Origin: Pachyseris speciosa
Taxonomy: Eukaryota > Cnidaria > Anthozoa > Scleractinia > Pachyseridae
DNA length: 64,000 bases
Direction of reading: 5' to 3'
NCBI GenBank assembly: GCA_016490735.1
Contig: JAEMWC010000119.1
Location: 540,001 to 604,000 of the forward strand
In this document: one piece after another, positions 44,699 to 58,300 of the stretch
How the letters are laid out: every line of letters starts with the position of its first letter
Position numbering within the stretch: position 1 is the first letter of the stretch
Program-made: the position numbers and the translations under genes
The notes under the pieces: generated by a model
The model's database searches: none
The model's input: only the letters and a program-made list of their open reading frames with translations
Told to the model about the DNA's origin: nothing

Positions 44699-45723
44699 GC
44701 TAGCCCCTTCACAAACAGTCACAAGGGAGGGAACACACCTGTCAGAACATGTTACTCTTCATCCACGAACATTCGAGAATATTTGCTAAACGGAAACAAT
44801 TTCCAGTGAAGCAGTGGTATTGCGAATGTTTGATCGCCTTCTTGTTATCTTGGTGAATCCAAAGGCAGGATTTCGCGGCAAAAAAGTAAATCACTTTAAC
44901 TAGAGAAAATAGACTTAGCTTTATTCATATCCGCAGAGCTTTTGTTCATCCGAGTTTGGATATTAATGAGCTATAACAAAATAATACACCTTAAAGTTTT
45001 CAAGCAAGCTACAAGTTATTACATGCAATATTATTACTTTACCTCAGAGTACGAACTTAACATTAATCAAACATTCTCGTGTTTGCTAAACACAAAATTG
45101 GGTGGCTTAATGGACAAACAATGTCTGACCAAACACGATGAAAAGTGAGTCCACGTAACGAAAATTGCGTATTATCACTGAAATTTCGACGTTATGTGGT
45201 TTATTTAGGTTGCTGTTTTCCGGCTGTGCACGCTTTGTTGGTTGGGGAGGCTAAACGATCAAACATTTGCTCGTAACGCGAAATGTTGGATGAAAATGTT
45301 TGATCTACGTCATACATGGAACGCTATTTCAATGCAAAGTTGAGAGAGGCAGCTAAACGGTCAAACATGCTCGTTCAACACGATGTTGGATAAAAATGTT
45401 CGATCGTTTTGCCGGGGTTTCAAACAACATAACTGCTTGTTCCGCCAGAAATCATAACCAAACAAGAAAGGCCGTTTTTAAAGTTGTTAGTTGTTTTTAA
45501 CTTAATTCGTGCAAACAGAAAACCCACGTGCGGTTTTTCGGAAATTAAACGGCACGTGCGATTGACTAATTACACTACACGAGTGACTTTTTCGTAAAAT
45601 GAAATACACTTCACTAAATTGTAGAAGTTATTAAAAGTCATGCACAACAGTGAAACTTGCTACGTTCTACTTTTTTCTTCGTATAAATACAACTGTGAAC
45701 TATTTGTCATGTAAACTACACTA
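44699..45723. other. Intergenic spacer
   Basis: No gene seen. Around 45,240-45,415 two similar stretches (GCTAAACGATCAAACATTTGC and GCTAAACGGTCAAACATGC, each followed by a GTTGGATGAAAATGTT-like phrase) form a degenerate direct duplication of about 105 bp. Confidence 0.4.
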
Positions 45724-46001
45724 GGGGAGCAGAGTTGGCGCAGTGGTGAGAGCGCTCGCCTTCCACCAATGTGTCCCGGGTTCGATTCCCGGACTCGGCG
45801 TCATAAGTGGACTGAGTTTGTTGGTTCTCTACTCTGCTCCGAGAGGTTTTTCTCCGGGTACTCCGGTTTTCCCCTCTCCCCAAAAACCAACATTTGATTT
45901 CATTTGATTTATTTAGAGTTGATTTGATTTAGTCTCCCCAATTAGTAGAGCATCTGTGCTCGGCTAGATACATTTGAGACTTAAATAAAGTGATTATTAT
46001 T

Positions 46002-46088
<87 letters not shown>
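45724..46088 (+). mobile_element. tRNA-derived SINE, family A, copy 1
   Basis: Head GGGGAGCAGAGTTGGCGCAG with A-box TGGCGCAGTGG and B-box GGTTCGATTCC, body with CTCTGCTCCGAGAGGTTTTT and TTTGATTT repeats, then GACTTAAATAAAG and a tail of about 35 ATT-type units. A second copy lies at 59,773-60,099. RNA polymerase III promoter boxes are inferred from the consensus. Confidence 0.85.
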
Positions 46089-46576
46089 TATGAAATCCTG
46101 CTAATTTATAATTGTATCAGTTGGTACACCGTCAAACTTTGACCTTAGTGATTCTTTCTTATCTGTAATATGTAGCGAGGGAAATAATAAGTCCAAATAT
46201 ATCCCAACTTTACCTAACACTATTAAATTATTCTAATAAAACTGACACAACTTCCACAACAAGGCATGAATCATTGTGCATTTGCATTCTTCTCCAATAT
46301 AAAACCGATGATTCATGGAAGCTTCTGAGAGTCCAGTTTAGTTCGCTTCGCAAAATTACACCAAAACAAAACTGAATTTCGGCGCCGTTTCTAAACTTAA
46401 ACACAAGTTAAAAACCCCAGTGGTTCAAAATTGATATACCTCTTCAGCGAAAAACAAAATAACAACAGTACGATCAAATTTTCGCTATCGGCGTGGCAAT
46501 GAATCACATTATTGCAGTGTTGAATGATGAAATCTTAAGCTTCTTTTTTCTTAATAACTTAGTTATAAAATAACAC
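46089..46576. other. Intergenic spacer
   Basis: No gene or repeat border recognised. Confidence 0.4.
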
Positions 46577-47042
46577 GGAAAGGTTTCCGTACAGCCCTAT
46601 GCATTAATTATGTCTATTATATGACTGGCTCCTACAGCGGTCAAGATGAATCAATTTTCCTGCTGTGATTGGCTACCCGCGAGGTCAAGATTGAGCCATT
46701 TTGACCGCTCGGGATAGCCCGTTCGTCCCGCGTTTTACTGTCTTTCAATAGCGTCCTTTGAGTCACATAATAAATCCTTTATTGAGCAAGCTTGTTCCGT
46801 CAAGATGGCGGGATATTGGCCTCGTTCTTTTTTTGCGTGTTTATGGACTTCGACTTCGTCTCGGTCCATAAACACGCAAAAAAAGAATTTGGCAAATATC
46901 CCGCCATCTTGACCTCACGCTTGGCCAATAACCCATATATACATTTTGCTCAAATTCTATTCATGCTCGCCGTTTTGGAATAGGGTTAGTATGACAGTGA
47001 TGACTGTATAATTAATGTATGGGGCTGTGCCGAAATCTTTCC
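46577..47042. mobile_element. Non-autonomous Merlin-like MITE
   Basis: 466 bp. Left end GGAAAGGTTTCCGTACAGCC and the complement of the right end GGAAAGATTTCGGCACAGCC match, both continuing into a CATTAATTAT word. The flanks AATAACAC (46,569-46,576) and AACAACAC (47,043-47,050) are an 8-bp target duplication with one change. The ends match the decayed transposon at 43,055-44,698. The middle holds a long palindrome. Confidence 0.75.
46797..46916. repeat. Near-perfect palindrome inside the Merlin-like MITE
   Basis: Arms of about 52 bp: CAAGATGGCGGGATATT... CGTGTTTATGGAC and GTCCATAAACACGCAAAA ... GATATCCCGCCATCTTG style complement, around a 12-bp loop (TTCGACTTCGTC). It would extrude or fold as a strong hairpin. 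Confidence 0.85.
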
Positions 47043-47935
47043 AACAACACCATCTTAGTTTGGTTCGTACATATTTTGAAAAAAGAATGAGTCTGAAAAC
47101 GAATGAAATTAAAGTAGAGACTAAATGTAGCCAATAAATGCTGTGGATTATGTCTTCGAGCTTCATAATATATACCTTTCGAGCTCATATCGTCAAATAA
47201 CAAGTGAAAAGAGAAGACTTTCGAAGACAGTTTGCCAACGTCCAAGCCTCCAAAACCACGTCTAGGTTTTTTTTATAAATTGAATGGTCACAGTGAGATG
47301 CACAAAATAATTCGACAGTCGATAAATTTAGAGCAGGCTCAAAGCATCGTTAGCGCTAAACCGTGTCAAATACCATGACAACCTAAAGGTTTTAATACAT
47401 CTTTACCAATGGTTAGTGCTAACCATGCTTCGAGCAACCCAGCCATAGAATGACAAAAAATTAAAACAAGATGGCGTAGGAATAAGTTCGTTCAGAGACC
47501 GCAGAAATGGAATCACAAAGCCGAAAAAACCTAAATTCTTGTGTCTTGATTTTAACCGAGTCTCCGTTAGGCCGAGCCTTGTCTACACGCGGATATCACG
47601 CCAGCAGAAAAGCTGAGTTTACTGGCTTTTAACCAAGCGGCCCACAGCACACTACTCCACAACACTTTGCTGTGTTTCTCTTTCTTGGGAAAAGAGGAGG
47701 TTCGTCGCCTGTTACTGGTAGATTAAAGACTGAAAATAAAAGAATAAGCTGAGTACTGTATTGACTGAGAAAATAAAAAAAACACTATCTACAGACCGAC
47801 ATTATTTTGTTGAAGGAAAGTTTAACGAATGTTACCAAAGTTTTGCGAAAGCTTTTCAAACGATTTCCACATTCGTTAAACATTTCCAAAAAATCCCAAG
47901 CAAAAGAGATGGGAACAATCTGAGAACAAGCCCTT

Positions 47936-48160
47936 AAGCCTCGTCTACACAGGTAACTTTTATGTGACAACTTTTATGCGACAATATTTTGTTCGAGTAG
48001 ACGAGGGAAATTTGCCAATTTTATGTGGCAAATATATTTGCTGAGAAGCTGGCGTGTTAGCTTTTGACAAATAACAGTTGTCACATGCAAAAACTGCTCG
48101 TGTAGATGACTCGTCACATAAAATGTGGCAAATATTGCGACAGCATTGGTAGTCCCCAAT
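47936..48160. mobile_element. MITE
   Basis: Words such as CTCGTCTACACAGGTAAC and the complement style GCTCGTGTAGATGACTCG, and internal ATGTGGCAAATAT in repeated sense and antisense copies, give an element of about 225 bp. Ends are less sharp than in the other MITEs here. Confidence 0.5.
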
Positions 48161-48184
48161 CTTCCCTCGCCTTGTTTCTGCGTA

Positions 48185-48560
48185 TACCCGGGGGAGGGGT
48201 TACTCCCTATAATGGCCTACACGGGGAGGCTCTGCCAAAAGGGGTACCTTTTCATGTTTCAGGTATATGAAAGGGTAGGGATTTAACGAGTCGAACTATA
48301 TGAAAGCGTAGGGGATTCTGTCATTGAGGTATTTAAAAGGGCTTTCATTGAAATATTTCGAACACATTATTGAACGCTACGTGCAAATGACAAGAAGACT
48401 CCCTGTTTTAGGTATACGAAAGGGGTGCTATTTGTCAATGGAAGGTATATAAAGGGCTACCTTTTCTGTCAAAAATGGTATATAAAAGGGCAAGGGGTCA
48501 GACATTGGAGCGGAGCCTCCCCGTATTAAAGCTTTTTCAGTACCCCCCTCCCCCCGGGTG
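48185..48560. mobile_element. MITE with CCCGGG ends carrying the 36,240 repeat (copy 2)
   Basis: Starts ACCCGGGGGAGGGGTTACTC and ends with the inverse GTACCCCCCTCCCCCCGGGT. The inside shares GGCTCTGCCAAAAGGGGTAC, TATATGAAAGGGTAGGGATT and GTCATTGAGGTATTTAAAAG with 36,300-36,430. Confidence 0.7.
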
Positions 48561-49380
48561 CGTATCTCTGCTGTCCAAAGTCTTCTTAGTCTTGTTCAAA
48601 ATGTTCGAAATCTAAAAGTGATAGAATGAAAGTTTAAACCAATTTAAATGTTTCTAACATGTACATGCTTTCAATGTTTTCCATACTGTTGAACGACCCG
48701 TTAACGAGATTTCACAATTTGATTTTAAAAAATGTTCAACAAATGTTAAAGCAAATGCTGAAACTGTTAAAACCACCCTTTGAGGTAAACTCAGCAGCAC
48801 GTTGTTCACAGGTAACCCACCCTCGTAAAAGTTGACTACCGTCCTGTGGAATATAGAACAGCGTTCACTGTTAATTCAGGGGCACCCAACGACAAGTTTC
48901 GGTAGATATCTGTTCGGTGGAGGGTAATTCGCCTTGCGCTTTCGGCGTGGATTTAAGAGTGTACTCGGATTTTCGTAACTAAAACGTGGCCTAAAAGATT
49001 CGAAATTGCGAAATCATAGCCCCTAATGTTTTCGGAAAGGTCGTAATTGCCGATTTTGGCAGTCAAAAACGTCAGCTGGCATTTTCGGAAATAAAATATT
49101 TCCGTAGAAAGTTCGTGGAAAGTTCATTTCAGCTTGCATTTTCTCAAAGGAAGGTTTTGTTCCCTAACATTTTCGGGCAATTACAATTTCAGCTAGGGAA
49201 TCCGAACAGATGAACTTTTTCTAGCTTATGAAAACATCGGTTTAAACAGACTTCAAACACCATAAGGGACTTTAAAATGCCTTTCTACAGCTTTTGGTTG
49301 ATTTGGCTCGTTGGGTGTCCCTGTTAATTGGGTTTCCAACAACGCTGCCACGAAGAATCTCACGGTTATAAGTGACTCAC
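48561..49380. other. Spacer or intron; nothing recognised
   Basis: Repeated short phrases with TTTCGG and TTGCATTTTC near 49,010-49,190 suggest an old degenerate repeat. No gene evident. Confidence 0.35.
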
Positions 49381-52300
49381 CTTGGTCTTTTAGTCCTTTT
49401 CCAAAGTTGTTCACAACCAGCTTCAGTGAAATTAAAAGCAACACTCTTACAATGAGGGCCAGGATAGCTAAAACAAGATAAATAAGTAGTAATCAGTTAA
49501 TTTGAGACATTTTTCACCTGGAGGGGCGGGGGTTACTTCCTAGTAACAGGCTAATGGGGATGTGCCACTTGATGGGGTCGCATTTTCACAACTGGATTGA
49601 CTATAATGGGGTTGCATTTTCAATAGTTACTAGAATGGTGTCACACATTTTCGGGATTTTGGGGGTAAATGTACCAGAATATTTGTACTGTAGGTGAAAA
49701 GTAAAGTGTTCTACATTCACTTTAACAAATGTGTCAATTCATTTTAGGATGACCTGTACTTAAAAGGCTTTACAAGGTAGATGCATAAACTGAAAGTGAC
49801 TAAGTTGGGATCATGAAAATTACATTTGCCCAAAAGTGACTAAGATGAGGTCTATAATCGGCCACAAAATTGACCACCGGGTTTTTTTCTAATCAGTGTT
49901 GACGAAAAGTTTGATAATTTTGCTAATTTTTATTCTGAATGAATATGTGAATGATCATCACAGTCATGAAACGTTTGATAATTATTTGATTATAATTTAA
50001 TCTCATACATTTTTCTACCAACCAATAAGCAACAAACAGAAAAATTTAAAAGTAACATTTTGTAGAGCAAAATAAACAGCAGCACCACAGAAAAGAAATG
50101 CTCAGTGGCTTTCATTTTGATGGTCTGCAAACTTTCAGCTTACATACACCAAAACAGTAAAGTTAATTAGTTAGAACCACCTTATAAAGTATAGTTACAT
50201 TAAAACCAAATGAAAATACTCCTCACAGGCTATCATTTGAATGGTCACACCATGAAGGAAAAAAGCAGTGTGAGAAATTTTAAGCTTCCCTTCTTCCACC
50301 CATCTCTGTCGAATTTAGGGTTATTTAACACACATGGAAGGGAAACTATTTTTCTTGCATGTCTTCTCCCTTGCACACTCCACTCTAATTATATAACTCG
50401 CACTATATTTTTATACAGTGCCTGGTGACAGGCTACAATAACTAAGGGGACCTGCTCACAAGGGAAAAGGGACTAAAAAGCAATATAGATCTGCAAACAA
50501 ACCTGCTCCAAGAAAGGAATAAACAAGAACATCTTTTTTATCAGCTGTACTTCTATCCCAGTGTTTAGAGAACTATTATGATACAGTGAGAAAATAATCA
50601 ATTAACTGTTCATAATAGTAAATTAATAAATATTAATAAATATTGAATGAGCACATTGGATACAAAAGGATACACGACATATCAGAATGGGTGTACTCAC
50701 TTCACATCCAACAAATGTGGGTGTAATAACTGCTTTTAATTATTAGAAATTAATAATCAAGAAATATTGCTAGAAATATTTCTGGTTTCATTTTGTAGGA
50801 AAGATCAGAGGTTGATTTGACAGCCAGAATTTGATGTGCATGATATAATGTTCATATTTCATGGGTCTTTTTGCCTCAAGTGGCCAATCAAAACTCTAGA
50901 ATTGTATTACTGGTATCTAAATGTAATTGGGCTGCTCTTTGCTGGCCTCAAGGCTCTTTTGATTAGAACGTTGGTGAAAAGTTGTGGAAATAAAATGATA
51001 TCTTTGAAATCTTTGAACAGTCTGAAAACCGTAAAATATATCTATGCGTTGACCTACTTTGACTATTTTGTAGATCAAATAAGTTGGCTCCACAATGCTC
51101 AGAGGCAAAAATATCCAAACAAGTGACCTCTTCTCTCTTCTCATCTGCAAAGTACAGAACGTTATGTTAAATATGTAATATGCTGGCATCTCTGCATGAA
51201 ATCCTAAAATATAACCATTCAAGTGAACACTACTGAGCAGTACTTGTACTTTCTTGTAGTTAACTTTTTTATGCTGTGAAATGTGATTCTTATTGTTGAC
51301 TTTGAGGTGAGGGCCTCAATGGGGGGAGGGGGGTCCTTTGACTGTTGACAGTAAAAATTAAGCCGTTTTGACGGTTGACGGTTAAAATTGGCTTGCTCAT
51401 TTGACAGTTGACGGTAAAAATATCTAGTTTTTGACAGTTGACAGTTAAACGTTTGGCCATTTGATGGTTGACGGTTAATCTCATTGAAGCGTTTTTGACA
51501 GTTGACGGTTAACCCCATTGAGACACTCTGTGATGAAATCCTTAAAAGTGTGACCATTCAAATGAAAGTTACTGAGAAGTACTTTCCTATGGTACTGTTT
51601 ATTAAGCTGCACAAGGTGGTTATAACTTTTGAGTCTGTGGATGAAATCCTTAAGTGTGACCATTCAAATGAAAGTTACTGAGAAGTACTTTCCTATGGTA
51701 CTGTTTATTAAGCTGCACAAGGTGGTTATAACTTTTGAGTCTGTGGATGAAATCCTTAAGTGTGACCATTCAAATGAAAGCTAGGCCGGTACTGTTTATT
51801 ATGCTGTACAAGGTGGTTGTATTATCGAGCAACAACGACTTCAAGCGGACATCGAGCAAGTTGGAGACGCTGCAACAAGATATGGTAATTAACAGTATCC
51901 AAAAGAGTGTTGATTTCTTATGTGAGGACCACCATATAACGAAAAACTTTCGAGAGGCTATGTCGAAAGAACTTGACAATCTAAGTCGTAAGCTTGAAGC
52001 GATTTCTACAAGAGTTGACAGTTTGGACGCCGCCATTGATGACTTACAGAAGAATAGCTTTCAGTACAACGTCAAAATTATTGGCTTTCCTGAACAGGAT
52101 GAACATGAGTCTGCTGAAACCACCACGCAGTTGTGTTTAAAGCTTTTCCATGCTATCGGAGCCAAGGGAGTGACGAAAAACGACATTGATATCGCTCACA
52201 GAGTGAGTAGCAGAAGGGCTGACCGCCATTACCCAAGACCTATTGTGTGTAAGTTTATAAGACGACTGGCCAAAGGAGAAGTCATGGCTCATCGCAATGA

Positions 52301-55300
52301 AACCTCGAACTTAAACCCTGATGATCTGGATTTATCTGATGATTTTCACACAGCAAATATCCGCATTCATGAACACTTGATCCCCGGAGATTACAGCAAC
52401 TTCTTAGCGAGGCAAACAAATTGAAATCTACACATCAATTCCAGTACGTCTGGATAAAGAACTCTGAGATTCTGGCTCGTAAATCTAGTAGTTCTCAGGT
52501 CTTCAAATTAAAACGTATGGCCGATCTTGACAACCTGAAGCAAAGCTTGGCCTGTAATCCAACTCAGGATTAAGGAGATAAGTGTCTTAACTGTTTTTTT
52601 CGTTCATAATCTTAATGATGTGATACAGTTATTGGTAATGGCGACACACAAAGAGATGAAAAATCTCGATAAAGAAAACAAATTGCTGTTGATGGAATTG
52701 CCATATTATAACTGTAAAGATCTGAAAAATGCCCACCCGCAGTATAACGCTCTACTGTACACTAATCTAGCCTCCAGGAAATCGATCTATTCATTTAATA
52801 GTTTGTATGATCTTGGCCTTTTTCAGAACGATTCCGTAGATAAAACGATTGATCCTGATGCTAACTTAATGACAACAAGTAAAATTCGTTCGAGCTACTA
52901 TTCGCCTCATAGCTTCTCCGTGAAGTTTGAAAATACCACAAATAGGGATGTCGTATCCGATTTCTCTATTCTTCACACTAATATAAGAAGCTTAAGAAAA
53001 AATATTGAACATTTTCAGTGTCACGTACTCAGTGAAGTAAAATATAATTTCACGGTATTAGGTGTTACAGAAACGCGATTATGCGAAGGCGAATCTATTG
53101 ATTTTATACCACAACTACCTGGCTATTGCTTTGAATTTGTTAAAACCCCGTTGTCTGCCGGGGGTGTTGGTCTTTTTATTAATGAGAACTATAAATATCG
53201 AGTCTTAGAACGCTCTACCAATTCCTCTTATCAAGCTTTGTGGATTGAAATTCTACTACCAAATCACAAGAAAAATATCTGTGGCATTGTTTACCGACAA
53301 CATAATAATGCAGATCAATTTCTTGACTATCTTTCGGACTCCCTCGAGTATTTCAGTAATCATAATAACAATATATATCTCATGGGAGATTTTAATATAG
53401 ACTTGCTAAAATATGAAAACTGTAAATACAGCCAGACACTGTTTCAGTGTATGCAAAGTTTTTCTATGCTTCCTACAATTGATAAACCAACACGAGTGTA
53501 TGGGTCCTCAGCGACTTTAATTGACAATACCTTCACAAATAACCTGACGAATAATATTTCTAGCGGCAATATCGTCACCGACACAACCGATCATTTTTCG
53601 CAAGTCTGTATTGTCAATGTAAACAAGCAAAAATTACCACATACAAAAAAGACTAAATTTAGGGATTATTCCAGTTTTAATGCTAATGAATTTATGAATG
53701 ATTTCTGAAGTGCAATAAATTGGGAAGAGGTTTCTGGTAATTGCGACGTAAATAAGTCGTTCTCTCACTTTTATAAAACCATAAATCATGTAGTTAATAA
53801 ATATGCACCGCTCAGGGATGTTTCAGTGAGAAAACTAAAAATGCTAACTAAACCTTGGCTAACTGCTGGACTAAGGAAATCTATAAAGGTGAAGAATAAA
53901 TTGTTCTTTGAATCAAACGGCCGAAATATAAAATGTATAGAAATAAGTTAACAACCCTTATTCGATTGAGCAAACAACGTCACTATCAAAGGTTTTTTGA
54001 CTCTTACATAAAAAATATACGATCGACATGGAAAGGTATTAACGAAATATTAGGAGATACGAAGAAAAGGAAGAAATCAAAAAGAATTAACTTCATTCGT
54101 TCTAACGAGCATAGCGTTTTATCAGATGATCCTAAAACGATTGGTAACACACTCAATAAATACTTCTCGTCAATAGGGCAGAAACTTGCAACCGATATTC
54201 CTGAAGTTTACACTAATTTTTCTGATTATCTCGATCCACCTTTGCCGAACAGTTTTTATTTTGATCCAATTGTACCGCAAGAAATTGAAACAGAAATTAC
54301 CTTGTTGCCATTCAATAAAGCCCTGGGGCTTTATTCTACCCCTGTTAAACTGTTAAAACTTGCTAAATCAGTCATATCCATACCGTTAACCAAAATTTTT
54401 AACCAGTCTGTACTAACCGGGGTTTACCCTGCAAAACTTAAATATACAAAACTAATTCCAGTGCATAAGGGTGAAGGCGAGACGTTACCTGAAAACTATC
54501 GGCCAATTTCTTTGTTATCAATCTATAATCGTTTATTTGAGAAAATTTTATATCGTAGGCTGATAAAGTTTATAGACAAGAATGATATTCTTTATGATTT
54601 ACAATATGGCTTTCGCAATCCGTAGTACCCAGCACGCGATTCTTGATATTGTGAACTCCATACATTCTAATATGGACAATAGAAAGTACTCTTGTGGAAT
54701 ATTTTTAGATCTTAAGAAAGCATTTGATACCGTTAACCATGAGATTCTTTTGACTAAACTTGAACACTATGGAATAAGAGGAGTTATAAATTCTTGGTTT
54801 AGATCATATCTTTCGGATCGCCGACAGTCGATTGAAATAGAGAAATGCATATCTGAAAATGAAACGATCGTATGTGGAGTGCCTCAAGGCTCTGTACTTG
54901 GACCCTTGTTATTTTTGTTATATATTAATGACATCCATAAATCTTCCAAGGAATTTACTTTTCATCTATTCGCAGATGATACAAGTCTAACTTATGCAAA
55001 TGACAACTTACGTACTCTTGAACTAACTCTCAATAATGAACTTGAGAAAGTAAGTGTTAACGCTAACAAACTAACGCTCAACGTCAAAAAGTCTAATTAT
55101 GTAATTTTTCGTCCGCGCCAAAAAAAAATACTTTTGATTCCTCAAATTAAGATTTTTAATCCAACTTTAAATACTCGAGTAACTCTAGAGATGAAGGACT
55201 TTGTTAAATATTTGGGCATAATGACTGATTCTGAACGATCATGGAAGCATCATATTGACTTTATCTGTCACAAAATTAGTAGATCGGTTGGAATAATTGC

Positions 55301-58300
55301 TAAAACGAGGCATTACATTCCACGGCATCTTCTTTTAAATTTATATCATACACTTATTTCTCCTTATTTAAATTATGGTATCTGTGCATGGGGCAACTGT
55401 CCACAGACCTACCTCAATAAGATACTTGTTCTGCAAAAACGTGCTATAAGACTGATCTATTTTTCTAAACCCAGAGACCATGCAATCCCTTTTTTTATTG
55501 AAGCAAACTGCCTTCCTTTGCAGTTCTTGTTTTTTCAACAGTTAAGCTATTTAATGTATGACGTTCATGCTAAGACAGCTCCTAAAAGTCTTCTCGATAA
55601 GTTTGCGAAAATCAATACAAAACATCATTATAATACGCGATTATCTACAAAAGAATGCTTCTAGAACCGAAAAAATGAAAAAATCTTTTACTAGAATTGG
55701 TGTGTCTATTTGGAATTCTATTCCACTTTCTGTTAAGATGCTTAAAGTTTCTAATTTTCGTAAAAAAATTAAATCACTACTCCTTAATGTTCTAGGTAAT
55801 GAAGATAATTATTTGAATGTTAATTATTATTTTAATAGAATATTTTGTGAAGTTAACCTGATATGTTGTATATACTTCCAGTCGTAATTTTAGTCTTTTT
55901 GAAATAGCAAAATCCCTTGTACTTGAATTTATATGTAAGGTGTTTTCTTTCTGTATGCCTTTGTAATTCTCTTTTGTTTTTGTAATTTAATAACGCCTAA
56001 ATTAAAGTCTTGTCCAGCCTAGATTAGCATTATAGCTATTTGCAGGACATGAAGTATTGTAAACTTTATATTTCTTTAAATAAATACATTGTTGTTGTTG
56101 TTGTTGTTGTTGTTCGAACATTTGAGTCTGTGGATGAAATCGTACAGTGTGACCATTCAAATGAAAGCTACCGAGAAGTACTTTACTTTGGTGCTGTTTA
56201 TTATGCTGTACAAGGTGGTTCTAACATTTGAGTCTGTGGATGAAATCGTACAGTGTGACCATTCAAATGAAAGCTACCGAGAAGTACTTTACTTTGGTGC
56301 TGTTTATTATGCTGTACAAGGTGGTTCTAACATTTGAGTCTGTGGATGAAATCGTAAAGTGTGACCATTCAAATGAAAGCTACCGAGAAGTACTTTACTT
56401 TGGTGCTGTTTATTATGCTGTACAAGGTGGTTCTAACTTTTGAGTCTGTGGATGAAATCCTAAAGTGTGACCATTCAAATGAAAGCTACCGAGAAGTACT
56501 TTACTTTGGTGCTGTTTATTATGCTGTACAAGGTGGTTCTCACTTTTGATTCTGTGGATGAAATCCTAAAGTGTGACCATTCAAATGAAAGCTACCGAGA
56601 AGTACTTTACTTTGGTGCTGTTTATTATGCTGTACAAGGTGGTTCTAACATTTGAATCTGTGGATGAAATCGTAAAGTGTGACCATTCAAATGAAAGCTA
56701 CCGAGAAGTACTTTACTTTGGTGCTGTTTATTATGCTGTACAAGGTGGTTCTCACTTTTGATTCTGTGGATGAAATCCTAAAGTGTGACCATTCAAATGA
56801 AAGCTACCGAGAAGTACTTTACTTTGGTGCTGTTTATTATGCTGTACAAGGTGGTTCTCACTTTTGATTCTGTGGATGAAATCCTAAAGTGTGACCATTC
56901 AAATGAAAGCTACCGAGAAGTACTTTACTTTGGTACTGTTTATTATGCTGTACAAGGTGGTTCTAACATTTGAGTCTGTGGATGAAATCGTAAAGTGTGA
57001 CCATTCAAATGAAAGCTACCGAGAAGTACTTTACTTTGGTGCTGTCTATTATGAGGCGCCACGCAGCTCTCGGCACAGTTCACAGGATTGGCTGAGAAAA
57101 CAATAAACAAACAACAGAAACAATGGACCCTAGCCCTGAAATAATGGAGCTGCGTGGTAATAAAAACCAATGAAATAAGAGGTTACTGAGAGGTGCATGG
57201 CATCTGTTTATCATGCTGTACAAGGTGGTTCTTAGTTTTGAGTCTGTGGGTGAAATCCCTAACTGTGACCATTCAAATGAAAAATAATAAAGCAGTAATT
57301 TCCTATAATACAGTGTTATTCATTATGTTGTAACTGTAAACACAACCCAGGCTTTTGAAATAAAATGCAACTTACAGCAAACCAACCAAGGATGCTCCAA
57401 AACAGCTGTAATGGCACACCAATGCCAACCGTAACTTTCTCTCCTGTCTGCAGCTGTGTCACATTGGAGATTACCAGCACTGACAAACTTACCTATGGAT
57501 CACAGACTATGCATTATTATTATTATTATTATTAATAATAATTGATTAATTAATGATATATTGTCTGCTTTTGTATACTGTTTGAGCTACATTGAGGCAG
57601 TTTATTTTTATAAGGAATCTTCGTGTTCTGTATAAACTGACCTAATTATTCAGATCTTGTATTTTTATAGCTATTTTAACTGTTAATTTATCTTTGGTTT
57701 GTGTTGTATGTTAAGATCTGTATAATTAAAGTTGAGTAAAATTTAAAAAATATATTTTTTTAAGATATTAAAACAGGCCAGTCCAATTCAGCTACAGCTG
57801 GTTTAAATGGAGGCCAGTGTTTAAATAATCATCTTGTTAATACTTAAATAAAAATTACATGTGACAAAGTGTGTAGCAATTAATTATATAAAAGACAAAA
57901 TGCCAACTAATGGATTAACATTTAAGAAAGATAACTGATAAATAAGACTATTAACTAAGAGATAACTGATAAATAAAGCTCATTAATCAATCCTCACGTT
58001 ATCAACGATTGAGTATAATAGCATGGCTGGAATGGGATAGAAAAATGAGGGAAAAACAAGGGTGTACTGGACTTCACCACAGTCTCTTTCCATTAAGCAG
58101 TCTGGTGATCTTATCAACTGACATACATTGTATTACCAGCTGGTGTTTAACATGCGCATAATCAAGCTTTTGATAAACTCACATCAAAATTGAAATGCTT
58201 AAAACATTAAGGCACATTTAATTTGTTCAATACAAACAAATATTATTATAGACTTTGTTTACAAAATTTATTTTAAACAGAATTAATCAAATTTTGCACT

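Larger units (their letters stand above)
51819..56114 (+). mobile_element. Non-LTR retrotransposon (LINE, jockey superfamily, CR1/L2-like), nearly full length
   Basis: A 4.3-kb plus-strand element with ORF1, ORF2 (apurinic-type endonuclease and reverse transcriptase) and a TTG-repeat tail ending at 56,114. It lies inside a satellite unit: sequence before it stops at AAGGTGGTT and sequence after it resumes at GAACATTTGAGTCTG, the next bases of the unit. The reading frames have several stops and shifts, so it is inactive. The 3' region ends AATAAATACATTGTTGTTG. Confidence 0.88.

Noticed and set aside
47188..47261. Terminal exon of the membrane-protein gene
   Set aside because: In phase and ends with a stop, but the acceptor follows an A run without pyrimidines, and the nearby Merlin MITE could supply chance sequence. 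Kept only as a candidate in the gene entry.
51335..51515. CRISPR-like array
   Set aside because: Repeats are short, vary in sequence and spacing, and the genome is animal; no cas genes.
56089..57106. Series of about 62-codon frames, each starting MTIQMKATEK
   Set aside because: They are the same satellite unit read in rotating frames, one per 106 bp.
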